Assembly (NCBI GenBank): GCA_023374025.1 | Contig: SIJG01000060.1 | Span: 594,455 to 658,454 of the forward strand | DNA length: 64,000 nt | Source: Heterodera schachtii | Taxonomy: Eukaryota > Nematoda > Chromadorea > Rhabditida > Heteroderidae | Reading direction: 5' to 3' | Shown: positions 24,433 through 36,462 of the stretch, piece after piece | Layout: every line of letters begins with the position of its first letter | Position numbering within the stretch: the first letter of the stretch is position 1 | The notes under the pieces: generated by a model | Told to the model about the DNA's origin: nothing | The model's input: the letters and a program-made list of their open reading frames with translations, nothing else | The model's database searches: none | Program-made: the position numbers and the translations under genes

Positions 24433-25012
24433 TAGGGTTGTAAATTATATGGACCGTCAAATATGGACATAAAATATGGACTAAAAAAGCCCAAAATATG
24501 GACTAAAAAGCTCAAAAATGGCCAAATATGGACCAAAATATGGACTAAAAACTGTCAAAATATGTGTTTTAAACCCTCAAAAATTCCAAAAAAGGTGTAT
24601 GTATTCAATATTTGCTTTAATACACTTAAAAAATACAATAAACAACCAAAAAATGGATTTAAAACATAAAAATGCAAAAATTTTTTTATTGTCGTCCATC
24701 GTATAAAAAATATTTCCAAGTTTGCCAAAATTTCAAAAAAATTCTCATTTAAAAAAAGAAAAGTTCGCAAAAAATGGCGAAAATATTTATTAAAACTGTC
24801 AAAATGACGACGAAAACTCAAATTTTTCGGATTTTTTGGGGTGTAATTTTTTAAAAATTTCCAAAAAGTCCATCTTTAGGGGGGGGTGCATTTTTCGCTT
24901 TTCTTGCATTTTTTTGTGAAAATTTGCCAAAAATGGCCAAAATATGGACTAAAAAGGCAAAAATGGCGAAATATGGATTTATTCCCGAAAACCCCCAAAA
25001 ATTGGTGAACTA
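24433..25012. mobile_element. Element built of AATATGGACTAAAAA words
   Basis: Begins ATTAGGGTTGTAAATTATAT. At least eight ATATGGAC(T/C)AAAA words lie at 24460-24560 and more at 24940-24975. Its left end shares the TTAGGGTTG terminus of the element at 4465. The right end is not defined. Confidence 0.45.
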
Positions 25013-25019
25013 ATGAATT

Positions 25020-25540
25020 ATTTATGTTGTGATTGCATCATGCAATTATTTTAATCTTCCATCTTCTGGTGCTAATTAATTTGAGCAAATTATTTCAAAT
25101 TTATGGATCACGCCTGCATTATAAATTTGCACGATTCCGATCGGGATCGAAATTTTGGGACTTTATTTGGAGATTTAAGAAATATTTACCTTAAAAATCA
25201 CAAAAATTGCGAAATATGAATGAAAAGTGTGAAAAAAAAGTCCAAAATAGTACATAATTAATAAATAGAAAAACCCTAAAAAATATTAAAAAAAAGTCCC
25301 AACTTTTCCCAAACACATGTGCCTAATTATCATTTCTTAATTAATGCGGTGCCTAATTATCATTTCTTAATTAATGCGCAGTGCCGTTAGAAACCACCCG
25401 CCGGATAAAAGCGCGCAATAAAATTTGTTTTGAAATTATAAGCCACAGCTAAGGCTTACAATCACAACAACTATAGGAATAATTGTATAGTATTTATTCC
25501 CCCGGATGATGATGCATTTTGCTTCATCATTTGGAGCTAA
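25020..25540. other. AT-rich sequence with a 33-bp direct repeat
   Basis: GTGCCTAATTATCATTTCTT...AATGCG is repeated back to back at 25319-25378. No gene seen. Confidence 0.45.
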
Positions 25541-25544
25541 AATT

Positions 25545-26065
25545 AGTTTCTGTGTGAGTGTGTGTGTGCCGAGAGTGGCTGCTTTTGCCTAGTGTAGTGA
25601 GTGGGTTGGGATGGGATGGGATAAAGCAGCCCGAGCCGGCACAACGGCACCCGACGAGCGAGAAGGGCACGGCGCACTCGTCGCCACCCGACAATTATTA
25701 TTATTATTATTATTATTTTATTTTTGTGCCGTGTTGGCCAATGGTGGTGGTGGTGGTGGTGGTGTTGTTGTGCTTTTTCTCATCATGGCCCCAGTTTAGA
25801 GTTGAAAGAAAATGGCCAATGCATTTGCTTGGCCATTGCAGCAGCAAAGCGTTGAGTGGGGACGGGGCGGGCGGCTTTAGTGGACATAGCACAATGACGA
25901 CGGACGGCACTTGGCCAATGCCGATGGGGGCATTTTGCCAATAAAAATGTGCGGGAAAGTGAAAATGAGTTGGCACTGGTTGGCCACTCGGGCCAAAATG
26001 GAGAGTTTTGTGCATTAATAGGAAAGACATCAGCAGACCAATAGCCAGCAGCAAAAGAGTAAAAT
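25545..26065. other. GC-richer patch with microsatellites
   Basis: Contains (GTGT)n near 25552-25567, (TTA/ATT)n at 25694-25718 and (TGG)n at 25742-25765. Open frames on both strands have no splice or domain support. It may be a regulatory region; nothing in it is recognised. Confidence 0.35.
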
Positions 26066-26069
26066 TTCA

Positions 26070-26640
26070 AAATTAATTTTAAGAATTTTGAATGTGTAAA
26101 ATTTTTTAATTATTTTTCTATTAAAGAAATTTCTAGAAAATGTTAAATTCTAAAATTTGATTATGACGTTACACAAAAAACATTAAAATAAAACACTTTA
26201 TTCGTCATTCATACAAAAAAAAAGCGTTTTTTTCAGCCGCAAAATTTCAAAAAATTTTGTTCAGTTTAAAAAAGCTATGCTAATAAATATGTCCGAAAAA
26301 TCAGGTTTTTTGAATTCTTATGGCAATAAAATAAATGACGCCTTAACAAAATTTTGAATAATTTTCCCAAAAAAAAAACTCAGTGGACCAATTAAAAATG
26401 AGAAGAAATTTTTTCAACAGTTATATTTTTAAAAATATACTAGTTTAGACATATTAAGAAATATTGTTATCAGTGAAAAGGAAATTGAATTTTTAATATG
26501 AATAAAAAGTATTAAAAATGGATCACTGATTGGACAAGAAAAAAAAAACCATAATTTGCTTGAAAAATTTGTGGGTAATCTTTTAAAAAAAGCAGAATTT
26601 TTTTGTTAATGGAGGCCCGTTTTTTTTTTAAATTTTTCTA
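26070..26640. other. AT-rich sequence, no gene seen
   Basis: Carries only a short fold-back-MITE-like word set near 26240-26320. Confidence 0.35.
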
Positions 26641-26720
26641 TGAAATTTCTAGAAATTTTGCTTCAAAATGCATTTCTTCGTGTTCTTCCTTCATTTCATT
26701 CTTTCAATAATTCGCTTTAC

Positions 26721-26932
26721 CAATATAAAACGGCTTCCTTCTGTAGTTTTTGGGACACCAAAAAATCTTTGATTTCATTTTGAGCCTGAAAATTAAAATT
26801 TTAAAAATTCTTGAAAAATTTAATTTAAATGACTTTTTCTTTTTGTTTTTTAGTGATGTTGTCCTCAGCAAACACAATTTTATTTGCTTCTGTTTTGATT
26901 ACAAATGGCTCATTCTTGCCCATCTTTTTCAT
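26721..26932 (-). CDS. 5' exons of a small unknown gene
   Basis: Exon 1 (26932-26834) opens with MKKMGKNEPFVIKTEANK. A donor AAAAA|GTCATT leads over a 48-bp intron to exon 2 (26785-26721; AQNEIKDFLVSQKLQKEAVL), which ends at a good donor TATTG|GTAAAG. Phases agree. The charged, helical sequence is unlike its flanks and appears coding. No 3' exon was secured. The gene lies 1.1 kb downstream of the chromodomain gene on the same strand. Family not recognised. Confidence 0.5.
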
Positions 26933-26939
26933 CACTAAA

Positions 26940-27995
26940 TTAAATTTTTAAACTAATTAATTAGTAATTAATTTTATTTTGTATATTTAAATTAATATGA
27001 ATTTATATTAATAGATTTTTGTTCATTAAGAAAACACACATTTTTTTAATATAAAACATTAATTTAATATATATTAAACATTAACATTGCTTCTTTAATT
27101 ATTTTTATATATACAAAATTAATTGATATTTTAAAATTTCAATAATAACTACCAATTTAATTCATTCATTTTTTAATTTTGCTAAACCGTAATTTATATT
27201 TTTGTGTAAATGTTAATTTGATTTTTATAAAAAAAAAACTAAATCAAATATTTAAAAATTAAAATTGCTTTTTAAATTATATAGAAATTAATTGGATGTC
27301 GAATAAATTTTATAACTTAAAAGGAATTCATTTACGATATTCTTTTTTTATAAAAATTCTATTTTTAAATGAAATAATATTCACTAAATTAATTTATAAA
27401 CTAATTAATTAAGAATTATATTTTGAGTAGTTGCAAGAATATGAATAAATTTTATATCTTATTCACTCTTTTTTTTATACAAAACATTAATTAAATTATT
27501 AATTATTAACATTGCTTTTTAATTTTTTTTAAATAATTAATTTATATTAAATATTAACATTACTTTTTAATTATTTTTTTTTATAAATATATACAAAACT
27601 AATTGGGTGTAGATTAAATGGTATAATAACTAGGGACGCAACTGATAGTTGCTAAAAATTGACAAAATAGTTAGTTGCTTCTAAAAAACCACAACAATCG
27701 TTTTTATTGTATTTTTGTTAACAAATTTTAGGCAAAACGCCAAAAATATTTGCTAATAACTCAAATTGCTTTTTTTGTGTAAACTTAATTCGATTTTTAT
27801 AAAAAAAAAATCTTTCCTAATTAAATTATTTAAGCCTTAAAATGAATTTTAAATAATTTATTATATATATACAAAACTAATTGGGTGTAGAATAAATTTT
27901 ATAATAACATCAAATTAATTCATTTTTAATCTACTATTCAGTGATATTGATGCTTTTTAGTATAAGTTTTTTAATTTTAAATTTAAATTTAAATT
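26940..27995. other. AT-rich intergenic sequence
   Basis: Contains repeated ATTAACATTGCTTTTTAATT words (27060-27580) and a GTTAGTTGCT/GATAGTTGCT repeat relic starting at ACTAGGGACGCAACT (27630). No gene seen. Confidence 0.45.
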
Positions 27996-30900
27996 TCATT
28001 TTTTAATTATTTTCATACATTTCTTGAATTTCTCATTTTCGCGCAGTTCTTCTGCAATATGCTCGGGCACTGATTCTTTGCCGGACAATGCATGTACAGC
28101 GCACATTACCGTAGAATTCTCAATAAAATCAGCCACCAATTCTTGCGAATAAATTGTTTTCGATGATTCCCAACTTTCCTCGCCCGGGTAACCTATGCCA
28201 GAATTTTAATTTATGAAACAATCGATGGTGCCGGGTCGTTACTCAAAAAAGTAATCGGTAATTGTAAAAAACCACCGGTGGTACCGGGATTTTTCGGGTT
28301 GAAAAACCGGGACTTTTTGGCTCGCAAAACCGGAAAAAAGCCGGGACTAGTCCCGGTCCCGGTTAAAACCGGGACTTGGGTACTCATGTGTACGTTTTTT
28401 TCAGTACCAGTCCCGGTCCCGTGCAACTCTACAAAAAAGCATCAAAATGAAAATTTTTGACCGAAAAAATTAGCAATAACTTCCTCCAAAATGAATCAAA
28501 TTTTGAAAATCTTTAATATATTTCGATAGGCCTAAATGATTTTTTTTTATTATATTGTCAAATTTCAAAAAAATTCATTACGTTTCAAAAAAGTTATGAT
28601 GTGAGAAGCTCAAAAAACCAATGTTTTTTTTCACACATCATTTTTGGTCATAACTTTCTTGCGACATAACGAAGCTTTTTTTGTTAAATTTTGCAGGCTA
28701 GTAGAGAATTGTTTGAGCTATCGAATGATATCTAAGAATTAAAAATTTGATTGCTTTTGTGCAAAGTTATATCAAAAAAAAGTATTATTTATTTTTTACT
28801 TTGATAGTTTTTTGAGTAACGTCATAGCACCAAACAATTAGCACGCTATTTAATAGCGTGGTAAAAAAAACACACAAAAAATTGCTGTCCTATTCTCCGA
28901 TCAGTTCCAAATTAAAGAATACGGGATAATTGGCAATCATGAAGAATGGGGGGGGGGGGAAACGTATTTTCCTTGGGTCGATGGCAGTTCGTACAATGGC
29001 GTTTCGTACAATTTCGAATGGGTTTTTGTTCGTCAGTTAATTTCTTCAAAATTGGTATTTAAGCAGAAGCTAAGCGATTAATAATCTCACCAAAAAGTTA
29101 TGATTTATAGTTTACAAAAAATTAGGATTTTCTTGAATTTTTAAGTCTTATAAATCATAACTTTTTGGTGAGATGATTAATCGCTTAGCTTCTGCTTAAT
29201 GATAGCTTCTAAACACGTAGAGCTTTCGAATGATACCAATTTTGAAGAAATTAACTGACGAACAAAAAATTAACATTGAGGTAGGTTTTCGGGGGGTGTT
29301 GATCACGAATATGATATTCCATATCGACCAATTTCGAACACATACCGGACCTGAACTCGAACAAAAGTCGAAACTCATTTTTAACCAAAATCCACCTTTA
29401 TTTGTCCAAAACCGATTCAAATGCATGTACATAATGACCATGAAACTTTATTTTCTATTCATTCAATGCATTTGAATCGGTTTCGATAAAAAAGTTGGAT
29501 TTATGTAAAAAAAAAAAAAAATGCGTTTTCGAGTTGGTTCGAGTTAGGGTCCGGGGTTCTAAATAGGTCGAATTGGGTAGCATATCCGTGACAGCGCCCC
29601 CCTAAAACTTCATAAAAAGTTATTTTACACAACTTTTTAAAAAATTTTATTTATTCTGAAATATGGGACCCCCATTCTTCATAATTGCCGGATAATTCAA
29701 ATGTATTTTACAAAAAAAAAAAAAAAAAAATTAAATTAATAAAAAAAAATGCTCAAATTTTACCTTCCCAATCAATGTAGAAAAGTCGACTTTTTTCTTT
29801 GTCATGGCACACGTACATGGCCAAAATTTTTTTAACATAAAAAGCTTCTGGTTCCTCCTTTTCAATGATTATTACATCTTTTGTTGCCTTCTCCTTTACT
29901 GGTTTACTCACTTTACTCATGGTTTTCTTAATTAAAAAAAATTATTTTTAAAAATAAATTAAAAATAATTTAATTTGCCATCAAAAAAAAAGTAAGGATG
30001 CCAAAAATTATGGTAAATAGGTGCTGGAGGAGGTTCAGCAGGTGTAGAACACATATGCGTCTACATTTTTGTTTATTTTATGTAAAGGTTTTTTCGTTTT
30101 TTTTTTTTTTTGCATTTATTTTTGCCACCAAATAAAAATTTTAGAATTTTACAATAAAAAAAAGTTTGGTGTTTCGCTGTTTCGTATTTCGCATTTCGTT
30201 TTTAGGGTGTTTCCCTTTTCGTGTTTTATTTAATTTCGTGTTTTTCGTATTTATTTGCAACAACCCTAGTGTAGAATAACATATGCGTCTACCTTTTTGT
30301 ATATTTTTTGTGAATTTTTCTGTTTTTTTTTTGCATTAATTTATTTTTTTAGTAACAAAATAATTAAATTCAAATCCTCATTTTAAATTAGTGCAATTTA
30401 AAAACTGAAAATTTCAAGGAAAAATGGAAAAAACTTAGATTAGATTAGCCCGAAATATTGATAAAATTTTTTTGTTATTTCTTTTCTTGTTCCAAAAAAA
30501 AGATGTCCTTGAATAATCAGAAATAATAATTAATTTAATTATTTTCAAAAATGATACTAAACTATAAAATTATTTTTTGTTAATTTTTATAAGATTATTT
30601 TTCGAGTAAACAGAAATGAATTGTCCTTGAAAGTTCACTCAGCAAAAAACCTGGTCAGAGCATTCAAGATTTTTTTTGAGGACTGACTTTACAAATTTAA
30701 TTTTTATATTTTTATTTTAGATATCCTTGAATAATCAAAAAATAATTAAAATTAAATTAATTTCAAAAATGATACTAAACTATAAAATTATTTCTTGTTA
30801 ATTTTCATAATTATTTTTCGTTTTATCAACAAGAATGAATTGCCCTTGAAATTTCACCCAAAACCTGGTCCTGAGCATTCAAGATTTTTTTAAGGACTGT

Positions 30901-32287
30901 ACTTTATAAATTTAATATATTTTTTTTTGCAATTTTTATTTACCATTTGAGTCTCTTTTAAAATTTCCTCCACACTGTTGTCACTGTTGGATGAAATGTC
31001 CACATTAAGACTCGGCTTAATTTGTTTATTACGCCCAAGGGCTGACGATCGAGAAGATGCCGGACTTTCGGCAAATCTTGGCACTTTTTTCGGGCTTTTC
31101 CCACTGTCAGATCGTCGTACAGAAGACAGGGCAGATCCCGGACTTTCAAGGTCCATGTAGTTGGAACTTGTTCGCTTGCCTTGGCTATTTCTCAAATTTG
31201 TCAAAATTATTTCAGTTTAAGAATTTTATATTGTCCTTATTTCTTAAAATTGTCCTTATTTTGATCGCTATACTCATTGCGTTATGCTTGAAAGTTTTTT
31301 TATTTGTTCAAATTTAGCAAATACCAAAATTTTTAAATGCTGTACCTATTATCTGTACAACCAACAAATGGTACTTATTGGTTTTTCCATCCCTCCTGAA
31401 ATATTTTTTTAAACTTTTTAAATTTTTCACGTAAAATTTCACTTAACTCACTGGAAACACGTCATGATTAAAATAAAGATTCGTGATCAGAGCTTAAAAT
31501 TATCCCAGAAAAAAAAAATTTAAAAAACAAATATTTCAGGGGGGGGGGGTGTACCCAAGAAAATCTTACTGAAAATTTAATTTTCATTTATTTGTCGTTT
31601 TGATAGAATAATAAAAAAAAATAAGGTAGGGAGGGCTCCATCTGAATTTTTCGGGTAAGATTTAAATTTGTTTAAATCTCAATAAAATGCCAATGCCCAA
31701 TTTTTTAAAATAGGCATTTAGGCATTAAGCACAAAAAGTCCAAAATAGGCAAAATTAGGCATTATCAAAGTCATCGTAGACACTCCAAACAAAGCGGAAA
31801 ATGCTTTTTTCGTGATTATCTAAGCGTATCAAGTGCGCAGAAAGCTTAGGCATTTGCCTAAAAATAGAAGCCCTACTAATTACTTGTCCTTCTGCGCCTG
31901 CTTATTCTTTCCTGACCCATCATTTTCTGGTGCTCGCCGTTTTCTTTGTAATGTCTCTTCGGTAAAATTTTTTGGCAATGTGTTATCTAAGAAAATTTCA
32001 AATTTCACTATGTATTCCATTAATACAAAATTAATTTTTCAAAAAGATATTAATAATTTTTGACTGAAATTCTTGGTTTTATATGATAGGTAGGCACGGG
32101 ATTGGATTTTACAATAACAACATTTTGTTTTTTTTATCGATCGGATTTTATTTTTCTTAAAAAATAAAAGATATTTTTATCTTAAATTAAAAAAAAAATT
32201 TTCTTTACTCAGGTCCATGCGAAAGAAGTTAGGGTCGTCTTCAGCAAGAGTTGCAGGTGATGACAACTCATTAGGATCAATTACATT
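27996..32287 (-). CDS. Chromodomain protein (HP1/chromobox-like), 5' end not found
   Basis: Five exons with matching phases: 32287-32209, 31986-31884, 31184-30944, 29926-29764 and 28192-27996 (TGA at 27998-27996), 260 residues. The first three exons are acidic/basic and serine-rich (KRRAPENDG, SPASSRSSALGRNKQ). Residues about 168-222 form a chromodomain: EAFYVKKIL, then FYIDWEG joined across the last intron to YPGEESWE, then a C-terminal helix ELVADFIEN. The three aromatic cage positions that bind methyl-lysine in HP1/Polycomb chromodomains are present (Y171, W194, Y197 in visible numbering). No chromoshadow domain follows; the protein ends 38 residues later. Likely role: reading methylated histone H3 in the nucleus (inference from family). 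The start codon lies upstream of 32287 or is the SL-spliced exon itself. The introns contain several element relics. Confidence 0.82.
28225..28425. repeat. GGTCCCGG-word repeat relic in the last chromodomain intron
   Basis: Multiple CCGGGACT/GGTCCCGGT words in both orientations, matching the internal words of the element at 4465-4654. Ends are unclear. Confidence 0.55.
28430..28832. repeat. Fold-back MITE copy
   Basis: Arms contain AAAATGAAAATTTTTGACCG on the left and TATCGAATGATATCTAAGAA, AAAGTTATATCA and TTGATAGTTTTTTGAGTAACG on the right, an inverted arrangement meeting near 28620. Inside the last chromodomain intron. Confidence 0.6.
29035..29590. repeat. Two adjacent palindromes in the last chromodomain intron
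   Basis: 29050-29205 is a near-perfect hairpin (AGCAGAAGCTAAGCGATTAA with its reverse complement, arms about 65 bp). 29290-29575 holds the inverted CTGAACTCGAACAAAAGTCG / CGAGTTGGTTCGAGTTAGG pair shared with the elements at 6.4 and 60.4 kb. Confidence 0.6.
30020..30295. repeat. TTTCGTATTTCG-word insertion between ACATATGCGTCTAC repeats
   Basis: GTGTAGAA(C/T)ACATATGCGTCTAC occurs at about 30044 and 30270. The intervening sequence contains a TTTCGTATTTCGCATTTCG array and ends TTGCAACAACCCTAG. It may be an insertion with a duplicated target. It lies between chromodomain exons 3 and 4. Confidence 0.45.
30420..30900. repeat. ~230-bp direct duplication in a chromodomain intron
   Basis: A block with GTCCTTGAATAATCA, AAAATGATACTAAACTATAA and GAGCATTCAAGATTTTTTT occurs at 30505-30690 and again at 30720-30900. 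It is immediately downstream of the third visible exon's donor. Confidence 0.6.
31680..31880. repeat. Copy of the AGGCAATTTTGCCTA-word element
   Basis: TTTAGGCATTAAGCACAAAA on the left and AGGCATTTGCCTAAAAATAGAAGCCCTA on the right match the element at 39391-39979. Intronic in the chromodomain gene and directly adjoining the donor at 31883. Confidence 0.6.
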
Positions 32288-32559
32288 CTAAATTTATCAA
32301 ATACCATTTTAATTGGTTTTCATTTCCATTTACCATTTTAATTGTTTTTCTTTTTCAACTACCTTTTTATTGATAGTTAAAAAAAACTAAAAAAATCTCT
32401 CATTCGCCCTCCCCATTTATGGGTTCTTTATGCCTTCGCATTAAAGCATTTTTACCGTCCGTAGGCTCAATCCTTACACTAATTATAAGCACCGAAGAAT
32501 ATCAATTCAAAAAAAAATTTAGGGGCGAGGGGGGGGGGGGGGGTGGTAAAACTCTCATC

Positions 32560-32912
32560 GCATTCTGTCTATCTATCACGTTCTGTCTTCGTCTATCATC
32601 TATCTCTCTATCTCTCTCTCTTTCTCTCTCTCTCTTGCTCGCTCTCTATCTCCTCTCTCTCTCTCTCCCCTCCTCTCTCTCTCTCTTTCTCTCTGTCTCT
32701 CTCGCTCTCTCTCTTCTCTCTCGCTCTCTCTCTTCTCTCTTTCTCCCCCTCCTCTCTCTCTCTTTCTCTCTGGTTCTCTCTTTCCCTCTCTATCTCCTCT
32801 CTCTCTCTCTCTCCCCCCTCCTCTCTCTTTCTCTCTCTCTCTCTTCTCTCTGTCTCTCTCACTTCTCTCCCTCTCTCTAGTTCTCTCTCTCTCTTTCTCT
32901 CTGTCTCACTTC
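32560..32912. repeat. (TC)n-rich microsatellite tract
   Basis: About 330 bp of TCTC with occasional G, C or A, preceded by a G run at 32528-32541. The long serine/leucine ORFs here are composition artefacts. Confidence 0.95.
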
Positions 32913-32919
32913 ATGTCTC

Positions 32920-33640
32920 AGTCAAATTAGTGATATATACTTTATGCTAATTATGGTTATATTTAATTACACTTAATTGAACCTCTGCAACATTTTGGTG
33001 TTCATTTATTTTCGTTCCATTTGTGCCAAAACAGTATAAAATTGATGAAAGCAAAAGGAATAAATGTAATATTATCATCTTAATATATTTTTTTTTATTA
33101 AAATCATTTGTATAATATAGAAAATATAAAAATTATAATAACTAATAAATTGAATGGAATATATAAAATGTTCGTATTTGTTTGAAATGAATGTATGTAA
33201 TAGCGAATAAATATCATAAATCGAATTAATCAATACAATATATCTATTCGTCATTAAAATTTATTATATACATAGTGACGTCAGCCAACATTTTTTTTTG
33301 CAAAAATTTATGCCTCTAATTATATGAAACATCCCCAGCATATCAATAATATAATAAAATACGTGTCTTTTATTATGTAATAGGTGTATTAGTTGAAAAC
33401 ATATTATCGAAGAAAATATATATGCCAAAATGTTTTACGGACAATTGCGGACGGACATTTTCAAAAAATTTCGTTTAGTTTAAAAAAAAATTAGGTTCAA
33501 AAATGTTCGAAACAACAAGTTTTTTGAATTTTTATGGCCATAACTTTTTTGAAATTCGCAAAAAAATTTTTTTTTTTAATATTTTACATATTACTATGTA
33601 TAAAACGCTTAGAGCTATAGAAGATTAAAATTTACTTATT
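32920..33640. other. AT-rich sequence with a fold-back MITE relic
   Basis: No gene seen. One arm of the fold-back MITE is recognisable at about 33450-33630. Confidence 0.4.
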
Positions 33641-33962
33641 TTTTAGGGTTGGATCGGACGTTTTTCAAGTCCCAAAAGGGGTATTAAAATGAAAAATCAT
33701 ATAACAAAATTACTTAAAGTTATAGTATTTGACATTCACATATTTTGGTCTTTTTGCTCATAAAAACATATTTTGGGGGTTTGGTAGTTTCAAGCACATA
33801 TTTTGGCGATTTTTTGACAAATTTTGAATTTTTTTTTACAAAAGTAGCAACTGTCGTAATGTCCACTGTCCAATTGTCCGGTTCTGTCCAAATGACTTCA
33901 CTATCCAAATGTTCACTGTCGAAATGTCCACTGTCCAGAGGGCAACAATTTGTGTAATTTAA
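33640..33962. repeat. ACATATTTTGG words and a CTGTCCAAATGT array
   Basis: 33736-33815 contains three ACATATTTTGG words. 33855-33945 contains at least five (A)CTGTCCAAT/AATG words in direct orientation. This is the one-sided remnant of a short-word-array element. Confidence 0.5.
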
Positions 33963-35417
33963 TGAATATTTAACATGTTTGGCACACGAAAAACGGCACG
34001 GGACAAATGCCAACCGTGAAATTAAATAAAAAATTAATTAAAAAGTGGATAAAAATTTTCATAAACTAAGTATTTCCAAAAACTTTTTGTTTGTCTTGTA
34101 AAAATGGTTAGAAAAAAGTAAAAATATTTTAAATTTTTTAAATGAAATTTAAATTCATAGGAATCATCCTATTAAATGTAGGGGAAGTTGAGAATTGATA
34201 AAAAATTAAAATTTTACTCCTTTATTTTAAGATAATTTACCAAAAATGAAGCATCCGGAGAAAATTGATCATTTTTTGTTCAAATTTGTCAAAATATTAT
34301 GAAAATAGGATACCTAATTAATTAAATAATAAGTGAAAAAATTTATTTTTTTATTATTGTATTTATCCATTTAAATAATGTTTTTTGATTACGGAAAATA
34401 TGAAAAAAAAATACTGATCATAGTCAAAATAATTCATTAAGACTTCTTTTTTCTTCACTGCAGTGGCACAACCGCATTAGAGTTATTATTAACGCAAATT
34501 AATTTGAACAAAAGTGCAAATTCTTTTTGAAATGCCGTGCGATACTCCGAACTTAAAAAATAAAAATAATAAAATATAAATATATTAATATTTTTGCCTT
34601 GTCAAATACAAAATTGGGCCACATGAACCGGCACTGAAATGCAGCAAAATGCCAAGAATTTGGTAATAATGCCATAAAAATATGGCATTGATTTCACTAT
34701 TAATTGATTTCTGTATTATAACAGCGATTATTCCAATGATATAACCACCAAAATTGACCAAAACAATTGTTAAGAGTGAACGGAAAATTCTTTTGTTGAA
34801 TTGTGCTGCGTTTGAATTTGGTTGGGCTGAAAATGGCAAAAAATGATAATGAGCTTAAAAATTTTTAACTAATAATAGCATTAAAATAAATTAAAAACCT
34901 TTCCGACAATGAATTATTATGGCAATTAATACATAAATAATTACTGTTGATATCATAACAATTGCGTACTCGAAAACAATATTTAAGCAGAGTTTCTGTA
35001 AAATCTTTTGAAATAATTCATCAAAGATTGACAAACAAAAACTGACTGAATCATAAACGAGGTTGACAATTTCGATATAATTGCCAATAACTTTAATTGT
35101 ATTCAGTTTATCATCATAACAATTCAAATAAAGTAATGCGGACCCAATAATTTGGATTACAGTAACCATCAGTACAATAGTAAGAAAAAATGACGAATTG
35201 AATTTCCTTATTGAAAAATAAAATAATTAATTTCTATTAATGTTTTAAATTTTATACTTGAACGGAAAAAGCACAACAAACAGTCGTTCAATGCCAATGA
35301 AAAGCATTAAAATCACGGCACAAGTCGCGCAAATTATAGGAAGAAGTAAAAAATTAAGTGCAATTTTAAAAGGCACAAAATACTGGCCAGAAAATGAGGT
35401 AAAAATTGACAAAAAAT

Positions 35418-36462
35418 GGTGCTGCAACATTTGCGCCCCTAAATTTGCGCCCCGAACATTTGCGCCCCTACATTTGCGCCCCTACATTTGCGCCCTTAAC
35501 ATTTGTGCCCCTACATTTGCGCCCCTACATTTGCGCCCCGAACATTTGCGCCCCTTACATTTGCGCCCCGTTTGTGAATAAAAAAATTTATTCATGAAAT
35601 TGCCTTTCCCAAGGGCTAACGGCAGATTAATAAGATTATTTGTTTATTCAATCCAATTATCAATTCCTTTCGTTGTCAGACGAAATGAAATTGCATGGAG
35701 ATGTCGTAGCCAATTCTCTTCATTGCGATCATTTGGATCTTGCTCGTCAAAACGGACAACCAAGTCTCGAATTGCACGGTCGTATTCAAGATATTATAAA
35801 ATCGTAAAATCTGCTTATAAACGCACTAAATTTAGTTTCCCCCATTTTCTCATAATGCCAGCCGCCCGTCTCTCTTGTTTTTCTCATTGCTCATAATGCC
35901 AGCCGCCCGTCTCTCTTGTTTTTCTCATTGCTCATAATGCCAGCCGCCCGTCTCTCTTGTTTTTCTCATTGCTCATAATGGCAGCCGCCCGTCTCTCTTG
36001 TTTTTCTCATTGCTCATAATGCCAGCTTTTTTTTTGGCAAAATCTCACAACATTACGGTCGAAAAACCGACGAAATTTGCATTAACAGTAAGCTTAATTT
36101 AAAACAATTTAAAAAATTGTCATATTTCTTCAATAAAGCAAAATCAATGGCGACACGGAAAGTGAAAAATTCAAAGTCGGACCTTGGCCTTTTGATGCTT
36201 TATGCGGTCAAAGGAGAAGGAAAACAAGAGTTGTTTGGATGCGCATGATGAATTTTTGAATAAAATCACTCCCGTTAGCCCTTGGGAAAGGCAATTTCAT
36301 GAATAAATTTTTTTATTCACAAACGGGGCGCAAATGTTAGGGGCGCAAATGTAGGGGCGCAAATGTTAGGGGCGCAAATGTAGGGGCGCAAATGTTTGGG
36401 GCGCAAATGTAGGGGCGCAAATGTTCGGGGCGCAGATGTAGGGGCGCAAATGTTCAGTCACC
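35418..36462. mobile_element. 1,045-bp non-autonomous element with GCGCAAATGTAGG arrays
   Basis: Outer ends GGTGCTGCAACATTTGCGCC and (reverse complement of the right end) GGTGACTGAACATTTGCGCC. An 8-bp target CAAAAAAT is duplicated at 35410-35417 and 36463-36470. Each end holds about 9-10 ATTTGCGCCCCTAC-type words, inverted between ends, followed by a perfect inverted segment of about 60 bp (35575-35633 and 36255-36315). The centre has 41-bp tandem repeats. There is no transposase ORF. The 8-bp duplication suggests mobilisation by a hAT-type enzyme. Confidence 0.92.
35850..36030. repeat. Four 41-bp tandem repeats inside the element
   Basis: Units of TCATAATGCCAGCCGCCCGT... start at 35850, 35891, 35932 and 35973, with a partial fifth at 36014. 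Near-identical, so recently amplified. Confidence 0.9.

Noticed and set aside
32419..32950. Ser/Leu-rich and Arg/Glu-rich ORFs
   Set aside because: Translations of a TC microsatellite.
35430..36460. Regularly spaced short repeats resembling a CRISPR array (also 59130-59570)
   Set aside because: Words are 8-16 bp with almost no spacers, inverted between the two ends, in eukaryotic DNA with transposon target duplications.
35418..36462. The transposon in the receptor exon might be spliced out as an intron
   Set aside because: A GT near one end and an AG near the other exist in gene orientation, but the join retains 13 extra bases and shifts the frame.
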